Source: Hoeflea sp048261205
GTDB taxonomy: Bacteria; Pseudomonadota; Alphaproteobacteria; Rhizobiales; Rhizobiaceae
Assembly (NCBI RefSeq): GCF_048261205.1
Contig: NZ_JBLXGF010000007.1
Strand: one strand, 5' to 3'
DNA length: 64,000 nucleotides
In this document: piece by piece, positions 1 through 8,300 of the stretch
How the letters are laid out: every line of letters starts with the position of its first letter
Numbering within the stretch: the stretch's first letter is position 1
Notes under the pieces: model-generated
The model's database searches: none
What the model was told of the DNA's origin: nothing
Seen by the model: the letters and a program-made list of their open reading frames with translations, nothing else
Made by a program: the position numbers and the translations under genes

Positions 1-460
1 CACGCAATCCCGAACAGGAATCATGATAGGTGATCTTGGCGTTAAGTTGCGCACCGGTGTCGCGCACCATCATAACATCGGTCAGAAACGAAATCAGCTC
101 GTGGCATTTGCCGGAAAAGGCCTTGGCACGTTCTTCCCAGGCCGCATCGCCTTCGAACAGGCCGGGATAGTGTTTTTTCAGCATCGAGGCACAGGATCCC
201 GAAGGCGCGACGATGAAGTCAAACTCCTCGAAGGCTTCAATCACCTGTTCGGCGATCTCCCGCGTATCGGCCCGGTCGCCGGTGTTGTAGGCAGGTTGGC
301 CGCAACAGGTCTGTGCTACAGGCACATGCACCTCGCAACCGGCGTCCTGCAACAGCTTGGCGCTGGCAAATCCGACTGATGGCCGGAACAGATCGACCAG
401 GCAGGTCGCAAAAAGCCCGACACGTGGTTGCCTGGCAGGTTTCGTTTCACTCGACGTCAC
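1..460 (-). CDS. lutA: Lactate utilisation protein A (partial, 3' end beyond window)
   Basis: Reading the minus strand from a GTG at 460 gives 153 uninterrupted codons that run off the left edge, so the gene is truncated by the window. The translation begins near VGLFATCLVDLFRP and contains TCCGQPAYNTGDR and APSGSCASM, then YHDSCSGLR at the edge. These are the marks of the cysteine-rich CCG-domain subunit LutA/YkgE (LldE), which with LutB and LutC forms the iron-sulfur L-lactate oxidising complex in the cytoplasm. The start is supported by GGAGG about 8 bases upstream, and the GTG overlaps the TGA of the regulator gene in the arrangement GTGA, implying translational coupling. lutB and lutC would be expected just outside the window. 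The family call is strong; that lactate is the substrate is inferred from homology. Confidence 0.88.
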   Translation of the reverse strand, partial: MTSSETKPARQPRVGLFATCLVDLFRPSVGFASAKLLQDAGCEVHVPVAQTCCGQPAYNTGDRADTREIAEQVIEAFEEFDFIVAPSGSCASMLKKHYPGLFEGDAAWEERAKAFSGKCHELISFLTDVMMVRDTGAQLNAKITYHDSCSGLR

Positions 461-1284
461 TCTGCCGCCTCCGTTTGTGTTTGATTGGATGTCTTGTTGT
501 TGTCCGACAGGTCGGGGGCGCGCTGTTGCAGCCGCAGTTTTGAAACGCGCTCCCAGTCGCCCGACCTTTCGGCATCTTTCATAGCTCTTGAGACGAAATC
601 GATGTGCGCCTGCGCGGCACGCCGGGCTGCGTCAGGATTGGCAGCCATCACTGCATCGTAAATGGCGACATGTTGCGCCAGCAGCTGATCTCGTGCGCCT
701 GGCAGATTGTAGACCATGGCTCGATTGTAGAACACGCCTTCGGCGAGCAACCGGTAACAGGACCTCAGCGTGTGCAGCAGGATGATGTTGTGTGCGCACT
801 CGCCGATGGCGTTGTGAAACTCGACATCGATTCCGGCTTCTTCCTCAAAATCATCTTTTTGGTGAGCTGCTTTCATCGAGGTGATGATCCGTGTCAGAAG
901 CGCCCGGTCCGCCTCGGTAGCCCGCCGCGCTGCGAATTCGGCGGTAATGCCTTCGACTTCGCGCCGGTATTCGAGGTAATCCAGCGTTGCCTTCTGATGC
1001 CGTGCGATCAGCTCCATCACCGGCCGGGTGAACACCTGACCGATCACATCGGCGACAAAGGTTCCCCCGCCATGCTGTGTGTTGAGCAGGCCGCGGCCCT
1101 CCAGGACCTTGAGAGCTTCCCGCAGGATCGGCCTGGAAACGTCGAATTGCTTGGCCAGCTCGCGCTCGCCCGGAAGCCGATCGCCAACGCGCAGGATGCC
1201 TTCGAGCACCAATACCTCGATCTGATGAACAACTTCATCAGCCGTCCGGCTATGCTCGATACGTGCAAAAATGTCCGTGGCCAT
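457..1284 (-). CDS. FadR/GntR-family regulator of the lut operon
   Basis: A 275-residue protein of the FadR subfamily of GntR regulators. Residues about 8-78 form the winged helix (PGERELAKQFDVSRPILREAL is typical) and about 90-245 the helical FCD ligand domain, with the metal-binding Asp and His in VEFHNAI, QHVAIYDAV and QAHIDF. The C-terminal 30 residues are polar and probably disordered. AGGA lies about 7 bases before the ATG. It overlaps lutA by four bases and is its upstream operon partner, so it most likely represses lactate utilisation until lactate binds, as LldR/LutR proteins do. GlcC-like control of glycolate genes is an alternative, since glcDEF lies only 1.4 kb away, but operon linkage favours lut. 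Confidence 0.85.
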   Translation of the reverse strand: MATDIFARIEHSRTADEVVHQIEVLVLEGILRVGDRLPGERELAKQFDVSRPILREALKVLEGRGLLNTQHGGGTFVADVIGQVFTRPVMELIARHQKATLDYLEYRREVEGITAEFAARRATEADRALLTRIITSMKAAHQKDDFEEEAGIDVEFHNAIGECAHNIILLHTLRSCYRLLAEGVFYNRAMVYNLPGARDQLLAQHVAIYDAVMAANPDAARRAAQAHIDFVSRAMKDAERSGDWERVSKLRLQQRAPDLSDNNKTSNQTQTEAAE

Positions 1285-1334
1285 TGCCGTTTCCTACTAA
1301 GTCCTCGTCCGGAGCGTATCAAGGGTCGGGAAAG

Positions 1335-1365
1335 GTGGTCAATATTTTTATCCACTTTAGGTCAA
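1335..1365 (-). promoter_or_regulatory. Candidate promoter/operator of the lutR-lutA operon
   Basis: The AT-rich stretch 50-80 bases upstream of the regulator start reads TTGACC twice on the minus strand (1360-1365 and 1337-1342) and carries an interrupted palindrome, GTGG at 1335-1338 with CCAC at 1352-1355. FadR-type proteins bind palindromes with a GTnnnAC or TGG/CCA core, so autoregulation is plausible. No convincing -10 hexamer was identified, so this is a weak call. Confidence 0.3.
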
Positions 1366-1541
1366 GTTTCGTACTGATGAGCCTTGTGAGTTTGAAAGCA
1401 AACGCGCCTGTTGCAAGCGCAATTTAGCGATTGAAGCCGCTTCCGGCTGGACGTTTCGCGTGAATTTATCAGGCTGAAAGGGCCGGCTCTGCGCGGTGCC
1501 TTTGTTGCTGGTGGCGAGCGTCTTGAGAGGACATGGCTGCG

Positions 1542-2453
1542 TTATCGACCGCTATCCTCGGTGTCCCAGTAGGGGGTAGGGCCATAGAGCTCAGCCAGAT
1601 AGTCGATGAACAGGCGAACCTTGGCAGGCAGAAACCTTCGGCTCGCATAGATGGCGTGAATGGCCACATTTCGCGATCCTTCGTAAGCCGGAAGCACCTG
1701 TACCAGGCGTCCATCGGAGAGTTCTGCGCCGATGTCCCAGGTTGACCGCAAGGCAATGCCCATGCCGCCGATGACTGCCTCGCGCACCACTTCGCTTGAG
1801 TTGGTTTGCAGTGGTCCGATCGGACGGTGGATCACCTCGCCCTGTGGGCCTTCGAGTTTCCAGGAGTCATTGTTGTGAGGCGCCAGGCAGATATGTCCGT
1901 CGAGATCGGCGAGAGTGTCCGGTGTTCCATGCCGCTTGATATAATCCGGTGAAGCTACGAGAACCCGGCGAACCGGCGCAAGTTTTCGCGCAACAAGGCT
2001 GGAATCACTCAATTCTGCAATGCGAATGGCCAAATCGTAGCCATCTCCAACGATGTCGACGAATTCGTCCCGGAGCATCAGATTGACTCCCAGATCCGGA
2101 TTGGCCTGCATGAAAGTGTTGATGTGCGGCGCGATGTGCATCCGCCCGAACGACGTCGGGGCGGAGACCTTCAAGACGCCATGGGCCAGCGCCGAGCGCC
2201 TTGATACGAATGCTTCGGCCTCCTCGATGCCGGCGAGGATAGCGACGACCCGTTCATAAAAGCCCTGTCCTGCTTCGGTCAGCGATATCTGCCGGGTTGT
2301 GCGTTGCATCAGCCGGGTGCCAAGCCTGTCTTCAAGCCGCCGAAGCCGCTTGGATACCACTGCAGGAGACAAGCCAAGTTCGCGCCCGGCCGCCGACATC
2401 GAGCCGGCGGACACGACGCGGGCGAAAATTTCAAGGTCTCCCAAATTGTTCAT
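1542..2453 (-). CDS. LysR-family transcriptional regulator
   Basis: A 303-residue LysR protein: residues 1-60 hold the winged helix-turn-helix (SMSAAGRELGLSPAVVSKRL) and about 90-300 the substrate-binding domain of the CrgA/PBP2 type (APTSFGRMHIAPH, DLAIRIAEL). It lies 233 bases upstream of and divergent from glcD, the usual LysR layout, so it may activate the glycolate oxidase operon, although characterised glc operons use GntR-type GlcC. The co-inducer cannot be read from the sequence. A purine-rich GGGAG is about 12 bases ahead of the ATG. The regulator gene ends 257 bases before lutR on the same strand. Confidence 0.85.
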   Translation of the reverse strand: MNNLGDLEIFARVVSAGSMSAAGRELGLSPAVVSKRLRRLEDRLGTRLMQRTTRQISLTEAGQGFYERVVAILAGIEEAEAFVSRRSALAHGVLKVSAPTSFGRMHIAPHINTFMQANPDLGVNLMLRDEFVDIVGDGYDLAIRIAELSDSSLVARKLAPVRRVLVASPDYIKRHGTPDTLADLDGHICLAPHNNDSWKLEGPQGEVIHRPIGPLQTNSSEVVREAVIGGMGIALRSTWDIGAELSDGRLVQVLPAYEGSRNVAIHAIYASRRFLPAKVRLFIDYLAELYGPTPYWDTEDSGR

Positions 2454-2686
2454 GCTGGGTGGTCGCTCCCTTTGAGGCCTGTCATTATAATCATACGCGT
2501 GTGGTGTGGCTGTAGATCATTTACAGGAAATCCGGGCGTAAGGCAGAGCGCATTGAGCTCAATATATGCCGGCCATGAAATCAGATCTGCATTGCCCGAA
2601 ACTGAATTAAGTGGTAAACAAAAAGTACCAGTTGCGGGCGTCTTGCTGTTTGAGGCCCAGTGCGTGGAAATCTCAGGGAGGAAGCC
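2454..2686. promoter_or_regulatory. Divergent LysR / glcD intergenic region
   Basis: These 233 bases separate the two divergent genes and must contain both promoters. The glcD side holds the ribosome binding site AGGGAGGA at 2675-2682. The stretch around 2555-2640 is richer in A+T than the flanking genes. I could not single out a convincing LysR half-site pair or -10 box. Confidence 0.4.
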
Positions 2687-4171
2687 ATGTCTGAATTGAT
2701 TGCTTTTCGCGAGCCTGACCAGGCTGTCATTCAGCGTCGCCCTGCAATCATTGCCGACCTGGCGGGTTTGCTTCCCGAAAATTGCCTGATCACCGAGGAG
2801 CGGGAACTGGTGCCGTTCGACACCGATGCCTTCGTCTCCTATAGGCGTATGCCTCTGGCTGTTGTTCTGCCCGAAACCACCGCTCAGGTCTCTGCCGTTC
2901 TCAAATACTGCAATGATAATGCCATTCCTGTCATCCCGCGCGGCGCCGGCACTTCGCTGTCGGGCGGAGCAATCCCGCAGGAAGATGCTGTCGTCATCGG
3001 CGTATCCAAGATGAACCGCATCCTCGAGGTTGATTTTCCCAACCGGGCAGCTGTTGTCCAGGCCGGTGTGACCAACATCTCGATCAGCGATGCTGTGGGT
3101 GCGGATGGTTTCTTCTATGCGCCAGACCCAAGCTCGCAGCTGGCCTGTACCATTGGCGGCAATATCGGCATGAACTCCGGCGGCGCCCATTGCCTCAAAT
3201 ATGGCGTGACCACAAACAATCTGATGGGCGTCAAGATGGTCATGTTCGACGGCTCCATCGTCGACATTGGCGGCAAGGCGCTTGATGCGGCGGGCTATGA
3301 TCTGCTCGGCCTGATCTGCGGCTCCGAAGGCCAGCTGGGAATCGTCACCGAGGCAACTGTCAGGTTGCTGGCAAAACCGGAAGGCGCCCGCCCGGTGCTC
3401 TTCGGTTTCGAGAGCTCGGTCGCCGCGGGGGCTTGTGTGACCGATATCATCGGCTCGGGCATCATTCCGGTCGCCATCGAGTTTATGGACAAGCCGGCCA
3501 TCGAAATCTGCGAGGCTTTCGCCCATGCCGGCTACCCGATGGATGTCGAGGCGCTTCTGATTGTTGAGGTCGAAGGATCTGACGCAGAGATGGATGCGAT
3601 GCTTGAGCGCATCATCGATATTGCCCGCAAGCACAAGGTCAAGACCATCAAGGAAAGCCAGTCGGCGACCGAAGCGGCATTGATCTGGAAGGGCCGGAAG
3701 TCGGCCTTTGGCGCCACCGGGCGGATCGCAGACTATATCTGCATGGACGGAACGGTTCCGCTCGGCCAGCTCTCCCATGTTCTGGAGAAAACCAGCGAGA
3801 TCATCGACCGCTACGGTTTGCGCGTTGCCAATGTGTTTCATGCCGGGGACGGAAACATGCATCCGCTCATTTTGTTTGACGCCAATGACCCCGAGGAAAG
3901 CCTGAAAGCCGAGATGGCCGGCAATGACATTCTCAAGCTATGCGTCGATGCCGGTGGCTGCCTGACCGGCGAGCATGGTGTCGGCATCGAAAAACGCGAT
4001 CTGATGCGGCATCAATATTCCGATGCCGATTTGGCTCAGCAGATGCGGGTGCGCGCCGCCTTCGATCCGCAGTGGATCCTTAATCCCTCCAAGGTGTTTC
4101 CTCTTGACGGACGAAACGGCAGCCAGCCCGGCAATCAAAGCGTCGCGCAAGCAGGAAAGACAGCAGCATGA
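2687..4171 (+). CDS. glcD: Glycolate oxidase FAD subunit GlcD
   Basis: A 494-residue FAD-linked oxidase matching GlcD in length. The PCMH-type FAD-binding fold covers about residues 50-230, with the pyrophosphate loop PRGAGTSLSGGA at 84-95 and GGNIGMNSGG near 157-166. The C-terminal FAD-oxidase domain holds HAGDGNMHP at 385-393 and GEHGVGIEKRDL near 428-439. It oxidises glycolate to glyoxylate together with GlcE and GlcF. A longer reading from a GTG at 2660 exists, but the ATG at 2687 sits 4 bases after a perfect AGGGAGGA and gives the family N-terminus. glcE begins inside the stop codon (ATGA), so the genes are coupled. Confidence 0.93.
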   Translation: MSELIAFREPDQAVIQRRPAIIADLAGLLPENCLITEERELVPFDTDAFVSYRRMPLAVVLPETTAQVSAVLKYCNDNAIPVIPRGAGTSLSGGAIPQEDAVVIGVSKMNRILEVDFPNRAAVVQAGVTNISISDAVGADGFFYAPDPSSQLACTIGGNIGMNSGGAHCLKYGVTTNNLMGVKMVMFDGSIVDIGGKALDAAGYDLLGLICGSEGQLGIVTEATVRLLAKPEGARPVLFGFESSVAAGACVTDIIGSGIIPVAIEFMDKPAIEICEAFAHAGYPMDVEALLIVEVEGSDAEMDAMLERIIDIARKHKVKTIKESQSATEAALIWKGRKSAFGATGRIADYICMDGTVPLGQLSHVLEKTSEIIDRYGLRVANVFHAGDGNMHPLILFDANDPEESLKAEMAGNDILKLCVDAGGCLTGEHGVGIEKRDLMRHQYSDADLAQQMRVRAAFDPQWILNPSKVFPLDGRNGSQPGNQSVAQAGKTAA

Positions 4172-5385
4172 GTGCCGTCGATATTCACTACCCCGAGACC
4201 GAGGACGATGTCGCGCGCCTTGTCACCGAGGCAAAGGCTTTCAGCCGGCCGATCGAGGTAAGGGGAGGCGGCACCAAGCTCGGTCTCGGACGGCCTTCGC
4301 AGTCGGCCTCTGCGCTCTCGGTGGCGAAATTGTCGGGCATCACCAATTACGACCCGTCGGAACTCGTTATGGCTGCGCGGGCAGGCACTCCGCTGGCCGA
4401 AATCGAAGCGGCTCTGGCCGCCAATAACCAGATGCTCACCTTCGAGCCGATGGATCATCGTCCGCTCCTGGGGGCTGCCGGCGAGCCAACCATCGGCGGC
4501 GTGTTTGCAGCAAACGCCTCTGGCCCCCGGCGTATTTCAGCCGGGGCTGCGCGTGACAATCTGCTCGGCGTCCGCTTTGTCAACGGCTCAGGGGAGATCG
4601 TCAAAAGCGGCGGCCGGGTGATGAAGAATGTCACCGGTCTCGATCTGGTCAAGCTGATGGCCGGTTCCTGGGGCACGCTCGGAGTCATGTGCGAGGTCAC
4701 CTTCAAGGTGCTGCCAAGGCCCGAAACGGCGGTGACAATTGTTGTCGCCGGGCTCAATGATGCCGAGGCCGCCGAGGCCATGGCGGCAGCGCTTGCCATG
4801 TCGGTGGAAGTCTCGGGCGCGGCGCATCTGCCCGAAAGCGTCATCCACAAATTTGCCGGTGGCAGTCTCAAGGGTGGCCCCGCCACCGTGCTCCGTCTCG
4901 AAGGTCTCAAGCCATCGGTGGACGTTCGCACCGAGCGTCTGGTGGCGGAAATGAGCCGCCGCGGCACCGTGTCGATTCTGGACGGCCAGCCCTCAGCTGA
5001 CCTCTGGCGTGATGTTCGCGATGTCGCACCCTTTGCGGATGGAACCATGAAACCCGTCTGGCGGGTGTCGGTGGCGCCTTCCGCCGGGCATCAGTTGGTT
5101 GCCGCCTTGCGGCTCAAGACCGGAGTCGATGCCTTCTATGACTGGCAAGGGGGCTTGGTGTGGCTCCGCATGGAAGCTGATCCTGAAGCCGATCTGGTCC
5201 GTCAATATATCAAGGCGGTTGGGGGCGGTCATGCAACGCTTGTGCGCGCAGATGTGGCAACGCGCGCATCCGTTCCGGTGTTCGAACCGCAGTCAAAACC
5301 GCTGGAGGCCCTGGCGCGCCGCATCAAGGATCAGTTCGATCCGGCCGGTGTGCTCAACCCGGGCCGCATGACAGCTGGAATGTGA
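4168..5385 (+). CDS. glcE: Glycolate oxidase subunit GlcE
   Basis: A 405-residue second FAD-binding subunit of glycolate oxidase. An N-terminal FAD/PCMH domain (EVRGGGTKLGLGRP around residues 28-41, then GEPTIGGVFAANASGPRR around 106-123) is followed by a shorter C-terminal region ending DQFDPAGVLNPGRM, the usual end of the family. GlcE resembles GlcD but lacks most of its C-terminal domain. The start overlaps the glcD stop by four bases. It is needed for the active GlcDEF complex, which feeds electrons to the respiratory chain. The assignment rests on homology and perfect operon context. Confidence 0.92.
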   Translation: MSAVDIHYPETEDDVARLVTEAKAFSRPIEVRGGGTKLGLGRPSQSASALSVAKLSGITNYDPSELVMAARAGTPLAEIEAALAANNQMLTFEPMDHRPLLGAAGEPTIGGVFAANASGPRRISAGAARDNLLGVRFVNGSGEIVKSGGRVMKNVTGLDLVKLMAGSWGTLGVMCEVTFKVLPRPETAVTIVVAGLNDAEAAEAMAAALAMSVEVSGAAHLPESVIHKFAGGSLKGGPATVLRLEGLKPSVDVRTERLVAEMSRRGTVSILDGQPSADLWRDVRDVAPFADGTMKPVWRVSVAPSAGHQLVAALRLKTGVDAFYDWQGGLVWLRMEADPEADLVRQYIKAVGGGHATLVRADVATRASVPVFEPQSKPLEALARRIKDQFDPAGVLNPGRMTAGM

Positions 5386-5422
5386 ATCCATCGCAGAACC
5401 CTTTCACGACAAGGAGCAGGCA

Positions 5423-5800
5423 ATGAGTAATCCAGATCAAGCCCCTGAACCCCGCCAGACCGACCGCTGGCTCGAGCCGGGCAAGACCAATCTGCAGGTG
5501 ATCTATGTCTTGTATCTGGCGAGCTTCGTCATCGGGATCACCGGCATTGTCGGGATCGTGCTGGCCCATCTCAACCGCGGCAAGTCGGAAGCCTGGCTCG
5601 AAAGCCACTATACCTGGGCGATCCGCACCTTCTGGCTCGGCCTGCTCGGCGCGTTGCTGAGTGGAATATTGATGTTCGTCCTGATCGGCATGCTGCTGAT
5701 GCCGCTTGTGGCTCTCTGGGTGATCATCCGCACCATCGTTGGATTGCAGAAACTCGGCCGCAACGAGCCCATCGCCGATCCGCAAAGCTGGTTGCTCTGA
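5423..5800 (+). CDS. Small DUF4870-like membrane protein within the glc operon
   Basis: A 125-residue protein with a charged N-terminus and three likely membrane helices: about residues 27-48 (VIYVLYLASFVIGITGIVG), 72-95 and 95-110. The central segment, with ...HYTWAIRTFW, resembles the DUF4870/Tic20-like family. AAGGAGCAG lies 6-7 bases before the ATG. It is inserted between glcE and glcF, 37 bases after the former and 85 before the latter, all on one strand, so it is probably cotranscribed. A role as membrane anchor or glycolate-related factor is only inference; it could be a passenger gene. Confidence 0.7.
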   Translation: MSNPDQAPEPRQTDRWLEPGKTNLQVIYVLYLASFVIGITGIVGIVLAHLNRGKSEAWLESHYTWAIRTFWLGLLGALLSGILMFVLIGMLLMPLVALWVIIRTIVGLQKLGRNEPIADPQSWLL

Positions 5801-5885
5801 GCGCTTCCGGCCCAAGCCGCGCTACCGGTGTGCCGGGGATCTACCCGGTTCACCACTTACCTGAGAATTCCAAGGATACCGCGAC

Positions 5886-7220
5886 ATGCAGACCAATTTC
5901 ACCGCCGAACAGCTCACGGATCCCGGTGTCGCTGAATCGGAAAAGATTCTCAGGAAATGCGTGCATTGCGGCTTCTGCACCGCCACCTGTCCGACCTATG
6001 TCACGCTCGGCAATGAACTCGACAGCCCGCGTGGCCGCATCTACCTGATCAAGGACATGCTGGAGAACAACCGTCCGGCCGACAAGCAGGTGGTCACCCA
6101 TATCGACCGCTGCCTGTCCTGTCTGGCCTGCATGACCACATGTCCTTCCGGCGTCAATTACATGCACCTGGTCGACCACGCCCGCGCCCATATCGAAAAG
6201 ACCTACAAGCGGCCGTTGATGAACCGCATCACCCGTGGGCTTCTGGCGATGGTCTTGCCTTACCCGGGCCGTTTCCGCGCCTCGCTCTATGCTGCACGGC
6301 TTGGCCGGCCCTTCGCGCCGCTGTTCAGGGCCCTGCCGGGGCTGAAGCCGATGGCGGCGATGCTCGAGCTCGCTCCGGCTTCCGTGCCGGAGCCCTCAAA
6401 ATTCGCCAGGCCCGGCTCCCATCCCGGTGCAGGACACAAACGCGGTCGCGTTGCCATCCTGACCGGATGCGCCCAGCCGGTGCTCAAGCCCGGCATCAAC
6501 GAGGCGACAATCCGGTTGCTCAACCGCATCGGCGTCGAGGTGGTGGTGCCCGAAGGCGAGGGTTGCTGCGGCGCGCTGGTGCATCACATGGGCCGCGAGC
6601 ACGATGCGCTCGACGCCGCGCGCAACAATGTCGACGCCTGGACCCGGGCAATCGGCAATGGCGGACTTGATGCCATCATCATCACCGCCTCGGGCTGCGG
6701 CACGACCATCAAGGACTATGGCTACATGCTGCGCGAGGACCCGGCCTATGCGGAAAAAGCGGCGCGGGTGTCGGAACTGGCCAAGGACATCACCGAGTAT
6801 CTCGCAAGCATCGAACTGCCGGCACCGGTGAATGGTGCTGATCTGGTCGTGGCCTATCATTCGGCCTGTTCAATGCAGCATGGCCAGAAGATCACCGTGC
6901 AGCCCAAGGCGCTGCTCAAGGCGGCCGGCTTCACCGTCAAGGATCCGCCCGAGGGCCATCTGTGCTGCGGCTCGGCAGGCACCTACAACATCATGCAGCC
7001 GGAGATCGCCCGCACTCTGCGTGACCGCAAGGTCAAGAACATCGAACGCACCAGACCAGACCTGATCGCCACCGGCAACATCGGCTGCATGACCCAGATC
7101 GCCGGCGGCACCGATATTCCGATCATCCACACGGTGGAATTGCTCGACTGGGTCTATGGTGGCGAAAAACCTGCGGGGCTTCCCGCAGCCAAAGCCGTGA
7201 AGCTTGAAGCGGCCGAGTAA
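5886..7220 (+). CDS. glcF: Glycolate oxidase iron-sulfur subunit GlcF
   Basis: A 444-residue iron-sulfur subunit. Two ferredoxin-type [4Fe-4S] motifs are visible: Cys 25, 28, 31 and 35 (CVHCGFCTATC) and Cys 76, 79, 82 and 86 (CLSCLACMTTC). Two cysteine-rich CCG domains follow, with EGCCGALVHHMG and HLCCGSAGTYN. This matches GlcF, which carries electrons from GlcD/GlcE to the quinone pool. It is the last gene of the operon and is followed after 20 bases by a strong hairpin terminator. Confidence 0.94.
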   Translation: MQTNFTAEQLTDPGVAESEKILRKCVHCGFCTATCPTYVTLGNELDSPRGRIYLIKDMLENNRPADKQVVTHIDRCLSCLACMTTCPSGVNYMHLVDHARAHIEKTYKRPLMNRITRGLLAMVLPYPGRFRASLYAARLGRPFAPLFRALPGLKPMAAMLELAPASVPEPSKFARPGSHPGAGHKRGRVAILTGCAQPVLKPGINEATIRLLNRIGVEVVVPEGEGCCGALVHHMGREHDALDAARNNVDAWTRAIGNGGLDAIIITASGCGTTIKDYGYMLREDPAYAEKAARVSELAKDITEYLASIELPAPVNGADLVVAYHSACSMQHGQKITVQPKALLKAAGFTVKDPPEGHLCCGSAGTYNIMQPEIARTLRDRKVKNIERTRPDLIATGNIGCMTQIAGGTDIPIIHTVELLDWVYGGEKPAGLPAAKAVKLEAAE

Positions 7221-7240
7221 CGGCTGATATGCCGACAGCA

Positions 7241-7270
7241 AAAAGGCAGCGCCTGAAAACGCTGCCTTTT
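7241..7270. terminator. Bidirectional terminator between glcF and the convergent L,D-transpeptidase
   Basis: A perfect 11-base-pair stem (7241-7251 with 7260-7270) around an 8-base loop, flanked by AAAA on one side and TTTT on the other, so it can act on both strands. It sits midway between two convergent genes. Confidence 0.85.
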
Positions 7271-7306
7271 GATATTCTCCGGGAATTCCGGCAACAAGCC
7301 GCCTGC

Positions 7307-8020
7307 TCAGCCGCCGCCGAACAGCGTGCCGAAGAAGTCCATGCCGCGATCGGTATAGAGCTGCGAAGCTCCCCTGCCGTTGGGTCCGATCACGATGACC
7401 TTGGTGCCGATATCCGCGCGTTTGTAGAGATGCTCGACGTCCTCGTTCATCATCCGGATACATCCCGACGACATGTTCAGACCGATCGTCCAGGGCTGAT
7501 TGGTGCCATGAATGCGGAAGATGGTGTCGCGTCCGCCTTTATAGAGATACATGGCCCGCGCACCGAGCGGGTTGTTGATCCCGCCCTTCACATATGAAGG
7601 AATATTGCGGCCCTTTCTGCGTTCACGCGCGATCATGGTCGCGGGCGGGCGCCAGTCCGGCCATTCGGCCTTGCGGCCGATTTTCACGGTGCCCGACCAG
7701 CCGAACCCTTCACGTCCCACACCAACGCCATAGCGTGTGGCGCGGTCTTTTCCCTCGACATAATAGAGGTACTTGCTGCTGGTATCGATGATGATGGTTC
7801 CGGGTTTCTCATCCGTGAGGAGCCGCACTTTCTTGCGCATGAATTCCGGTTTTGGCTTTTTCGATTGCGCAACCTGAACAACCGGCAATGCGGCTTCCGA
7901 TGCTGCCGGCGCCGCCGAACGCGGCATTGCGGATGCATCGGGCAGCGTCGGTGCAATCAGCAGCGCCAGTGCGCCGGCCGCGATGATGGCCAGCCGGGTT
8001 GAAATCTGTGGCAGAGTCAT
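7307..8020 (-). CDS. L,D-transpeptidase (YkuD domain), copy 1
   Basis: A 237-residue secreted enzyme. An N-terminal signal peptide (hydrophobic IIAAGALALLIAP, cleavage near ASA-MP) leads to a linker and the YkuD catalytic domain from about residue 75. The catalytic signature is present: HGTNQPW, then SSGCIRM with the active cysteine. Such enzymes form 3-3 cross-links in peptidoglycan or attach proteins to it in the periplasm. GAGGGGAC precedes the ATG by about 5 bases. The next gene on the same strand (8301-9068) is a paralogue with the same catalytic motif, suggesting a local duplication followed by divergence of the N-terminal linkers. Confidence 0.9.
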   Translation of the reverse strand: MTLPQISTRLAIIAAGALALLIAPTLPDASAMPRSAAPAASEAALPVVQVAQSKKPKPEFMRKKVRLLTDEKPGTIIIDTSSKYLYYVEGKDRATRYGVGVGREGFGWSGTVKIGRKAEWPDWRPPATMIARERRKGRNIPSYVKGGINNPLGARAMYLYKGGRDTIFRIHGTNQPWTIGLNMSSGCIRMMNEDVEHLYKRADIGTKVIVIGPNGRGASQLYTDRGMDFFGTLFGGG

Positions 8021-8238
8021 GGTGTCCCCTCGTTTTTAATTCGGCCCTTGAATGCAAAGGTACCATCGATTGCGCAGTGATCAACCTTTAGCAACGGATA
8101 AAATGAAGGTTGATTTTACAGATACTGCCCGCAATTTTCCGGTGCAGACATACGGTCAGCAACCAGAGTGAATCAAATCAGAGTCTTACGCTGTTGTGTA
8201 AGCATGTCTGCCTTGTGACGTGAAACTACGCTGACGAA

Positions 8239-8272
8239 AAACCCGGCGCAGGTGAGGTTCCCGGCCGGGTTT
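8239..8272 (-). terminator. Terminator of the second L,D-transpeptidase gene
   Basis: A 9-base-pair stem, AAACCCGGC at 8239-8247 with GCCGGGTTT at 8264-8272; read on the minus strand it is followed by a run of five T. It lies 28 bases beyond the stop of the 8301-9068 gene. The rest of 8021-8300 holds the upstream region of copy 1 and no further recognisable element. Confidence 0.75.
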
Positions 8273-8300
8273 GCTGTATGTGTCAAAGATCAACCTTCAG

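Noticed and set aside
23..379. 118-codon plus frame at the left edge
   Set aside because: The minus strand here encodes LutA with diagnostic cysteine motifs.
2450..3862. 470-codon open frame antisense to glcD
   Set aside because: High-G+C third positions keep the opposite strand open; the glcD reading has all family motifs and a ribosome site.
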